Below the pieces are notes generated by a model. The model worked only from the letters and a program-made list of their open reading frames with translations. It was not told the origin of the DNA and did no database searches. DNA of 64,000 nucleotides from Eunapius fragilis (Eukaryota; Porifera; Demospongiae; Spongillida; Spongillidae): the NCBI GenBank assembly GCA_963681505.1, contig OY811972.1:5300332-5364331 (forward strand), in the 5' to 3' direction. The position numbers and the translations under genes are program-made. Shown here piece after piece: positions 62,422 to 64,000 of the stretch. Position 1 is the stretch's first letter. Each line of letters opens with the position of its first letter.

Positions 62422-62595
62422 CACAGGAAAAAATATCGTATTCCCAGCCTGGATTTTGTACAACGATCCCAGGTTGATAACGACTAAATCAACTGTTAAT
62501 AGCCTATCAACCTGGGAAATTCTGGGATCAACCTGGGATCGTTGTACAAAACCCAGGGTAAACCCAGGGCTGGGAATACAATATCTTTTCCTGTG
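62422..62595. mobile_element. Foldback MITE (family D)
   Basis: Left arm cacaggaaaaaatatcgtat-tcccagcctgg and right arm ccagggctgggaatacaata-tcttttcctgtg pair, as do tgtacaacgatcccaggttg and caacctgggatcgttgtaca. Non-coding. Confidence 0.9.
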
Positions 62596-62699
62596 AACGA
62601 GAGCGAAGTAGTGGAGTCACTCGGGCAACTCAGCTCGAAAGGGTTGCCGCGAGCGTTATCGCTTCGCGTTTCGCCTGATTCATTCTCAGATCTAGTTGT

Positions 62700-63425
62700 C
62701 AAGTTGGGCTGAGTGGATAGACCATTTCGAATCCGCTGCTTTGTTGAATGGTTGGGACGACGAAAAGAAGCGATTGTGGTGCCTATGCGAATTACAGGAT
62801 AAGCACAGACAGCGTGGAAGCGGAAACCAAAGGCAAAGATAACTATGCGAAGCAGCGAAGGAAGGTTTCAAAACTGTTTCGAGCCAGACAGTAAGCGAAA
62901 GTTGTATTTTGTTGATTTTCAGGCCAGGAGATGCGAGTCGAGAGTTGAGTCTTGAAGTGATTTCGCAGACGAGCTACAGGTCCTGGCTGAAAAGGTTTTA
63001 CCAGAGCTGGATGATAAAGCAAACGAATTGTTTGCTCTCGAAAGATACCTGGGTGAAATTGATAACCCTCAGGTTGCATGTGCTGCATGTTCGACAGAAG
63101 AGCCGAAGACCGTCGACGAAGCCGTTGTCAGAGGCATTAATGACTCCCAGGCATAAATGACTCCCCCGGTCATTTACGCCTAAGGTGTAAATGACTCCTC
63201 CTAGGCATATAGGACTCCCCACGTGAATTCCATAAGCCACGTGTAGTTGTTGAAGTGAGAAAGCTCGCTCACATGGACAAGGACGAATTCAGTGTTGTCG
63301 AGGATTACCTGCGTAGGAATCAATATCCTGAGGGAATTTCGAAGGGAGATAAGGCCAATCTAAGGCGCAAATGCAAAAACTTCAAGTTCGACTGTGGAGT
63401 GCTCTATAAACCAAGCGTTTCAGGA
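62700..63425 (+). mobile_element. LTR-retroelement fossil fragments (Gag-like and integrase-side pieces)
   Basis: About 62700-63130 shows Gag-like segments (WDDEKKRLWCL, VLPELDDKANELFALERYLG); about 63240-63425 shows a piece like the region before integrase in Ty3/Gypsy-type elements (YLRRNQYPEGISKGDKANLR). Both are short and decayed, with several breaks, and no long terminal repeats are visible. They lie directly before the Helitron and may be unrelated insertions. Confidence 0.5.
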
Positions 63426-63429
63426 TACA

Positions 63430-64000
63430 TTTGATATGCACATGTAGGCTGCCAGAATGTCTGTGGTGTCCCAACCAAAGGAAAGGTGGTCTGGCAATCT
63501 TTAGTGGATATCAATGTTGTTAAGGCAGCTTTGGTTAAACTTAAAGAGATAAATTGGCTTTACAAGAATGTCGATGACGAATCCCTTGAAGAGGCTACAA
63601 AGAAGGTTGTCGAAACAATTGATAACACGTCTAGCATCATGATAGAAAAGGCTACCAAAGAAGACATAGCCATGTTCCAGTCGTATACTACACGTTGATT
63701 GGACCAGCACAATTCCATCAGTCCTGACATTGATCAGTACAAAATGTTGAACTTGAAAGAAAAACCACTTGACAATAGGCAAGCATATCTTGATGTAATG
63801 TGTTTTCCCAATATGTTTCCTTCGGAACGTTTTGGTGAACGACACACACGAGAAGTGCCCATTTCATCATCTGAATATGCCAAGTGTAGACTCCTGAACA
63901 AGGACTCTCGCTTCAGAAAAGATGCACCATACGTGTTCTTTCTTTTGTCACAGCAGCAGATGCGCCAGATAGCATCTGGCATCTATAATCTGTTGAAATG
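63430..64000 (+). mobile_element. Helitron-type rolling-circle transposon, N-terminal coding part, continues past the window
   Basis: One reading frame runs from about 63430 to the right edge: CGVPTKGKVVWQSLVDINV, KEINWLYKNVD, then after an in-frame TGA at 63696, YLDVMCFPNMFPSERFGERH, SEYAKCRLLNKDSRFRKDA and QQMRQIASGIYNLLK. The CFPxLFPxGxFGexH and SRLLNKDSRFRKxxxYVFFLL patterns are characteristic of the Helitron N-terminal (helicase-like) domain. The Rep catalytic motifs and helicase would lie beyond the edge. The single stop suggests a recently inactivated copy, or read-through. Confidence 0.8.

Overview
The window looks like nuclear DNA of an early-branching animal, most likely a sponge (demosponge as best guess; species not determined). 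The readable genes are intron-rich animal genes with GT-AG introns, many only 50-110 bp long: a PARN-family deadenylase, LASP, MLX, RHEB, canopy, a CALCOCO/TAX1BP1-type receptor, WDSUB1 and TRAF. They sit among death-fold genes of the kind that are abundant in sponges and cnidarians. There are no bacterial operons, ribosome binding sites or CRISPR arrays. One run of exactly 200 N (17722-17921) is an assembly gap.

Region 1 (about 2.1-22.4 kb) is a compact block of seven conserved genes: PARN(+), LASP(-), MLX(+), RHEB(-), canopy(+), SKICH/CALCOCO(+), WDSUB1(-). Neighbours are only 100-280 bp apart except at the LASP/MLX divergent pair, and RHEB and canopy share a 126-bp divergent promoter. Introns are inflated by minisatellites: 25 bp in PARN, 35 bp in LASP, and 26, 41 and 18 bp in WDSUB1. 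The LASP array is built from the exon 5/intron junction, so it repeats a 5' splice site many times. One MLX exon with its flanking TG repeats has an almost identical second copy inside a WDSUB1 intron.

Region 2 (about 23.2-29.4 kb) holds two small minus-strand genes of the death-fold type: a death-domain protein with a proline-rich tail, rebuilt here from a 10-nt first exon onward, and a CARD/death-like helical protein with a near-perfect hairpin just upstream of its ATG.

Region 3 (about 29.5-54.5 kb) is repeat-rich and carries a single-exon TRAF gene (38.4-39.7 kb), a type I membrane protein gene (49.2-50.8 kb) and a gene resembling the N-terminal, non-catalytic part of RAG1 (51.6-52.6 kb). 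Around them lie foldback MITEs, a hAT-type element, LINE fragments, a broken BEL/Pao fossil and dispersed duplicated segments. One duplicated segment copies the 5' end of the membrane-protein gene to just upstream of TRAF. An inverted pair of tandem arrays ends the region.

Region 4 (about 54.5-64 kb) has few genes: a TM2-domain membrane protein (61.1-62.0 kb), more MITEs and a LINE fragment, LTR-type fossil pieces, and the start of a Helitron that runs off the right edge.

No tRNA or rRNA gene was recognised. All exon boundaries were read by eye from splice signals, reading-frame continuity and family alignment from memory; none was checked against transcripts.
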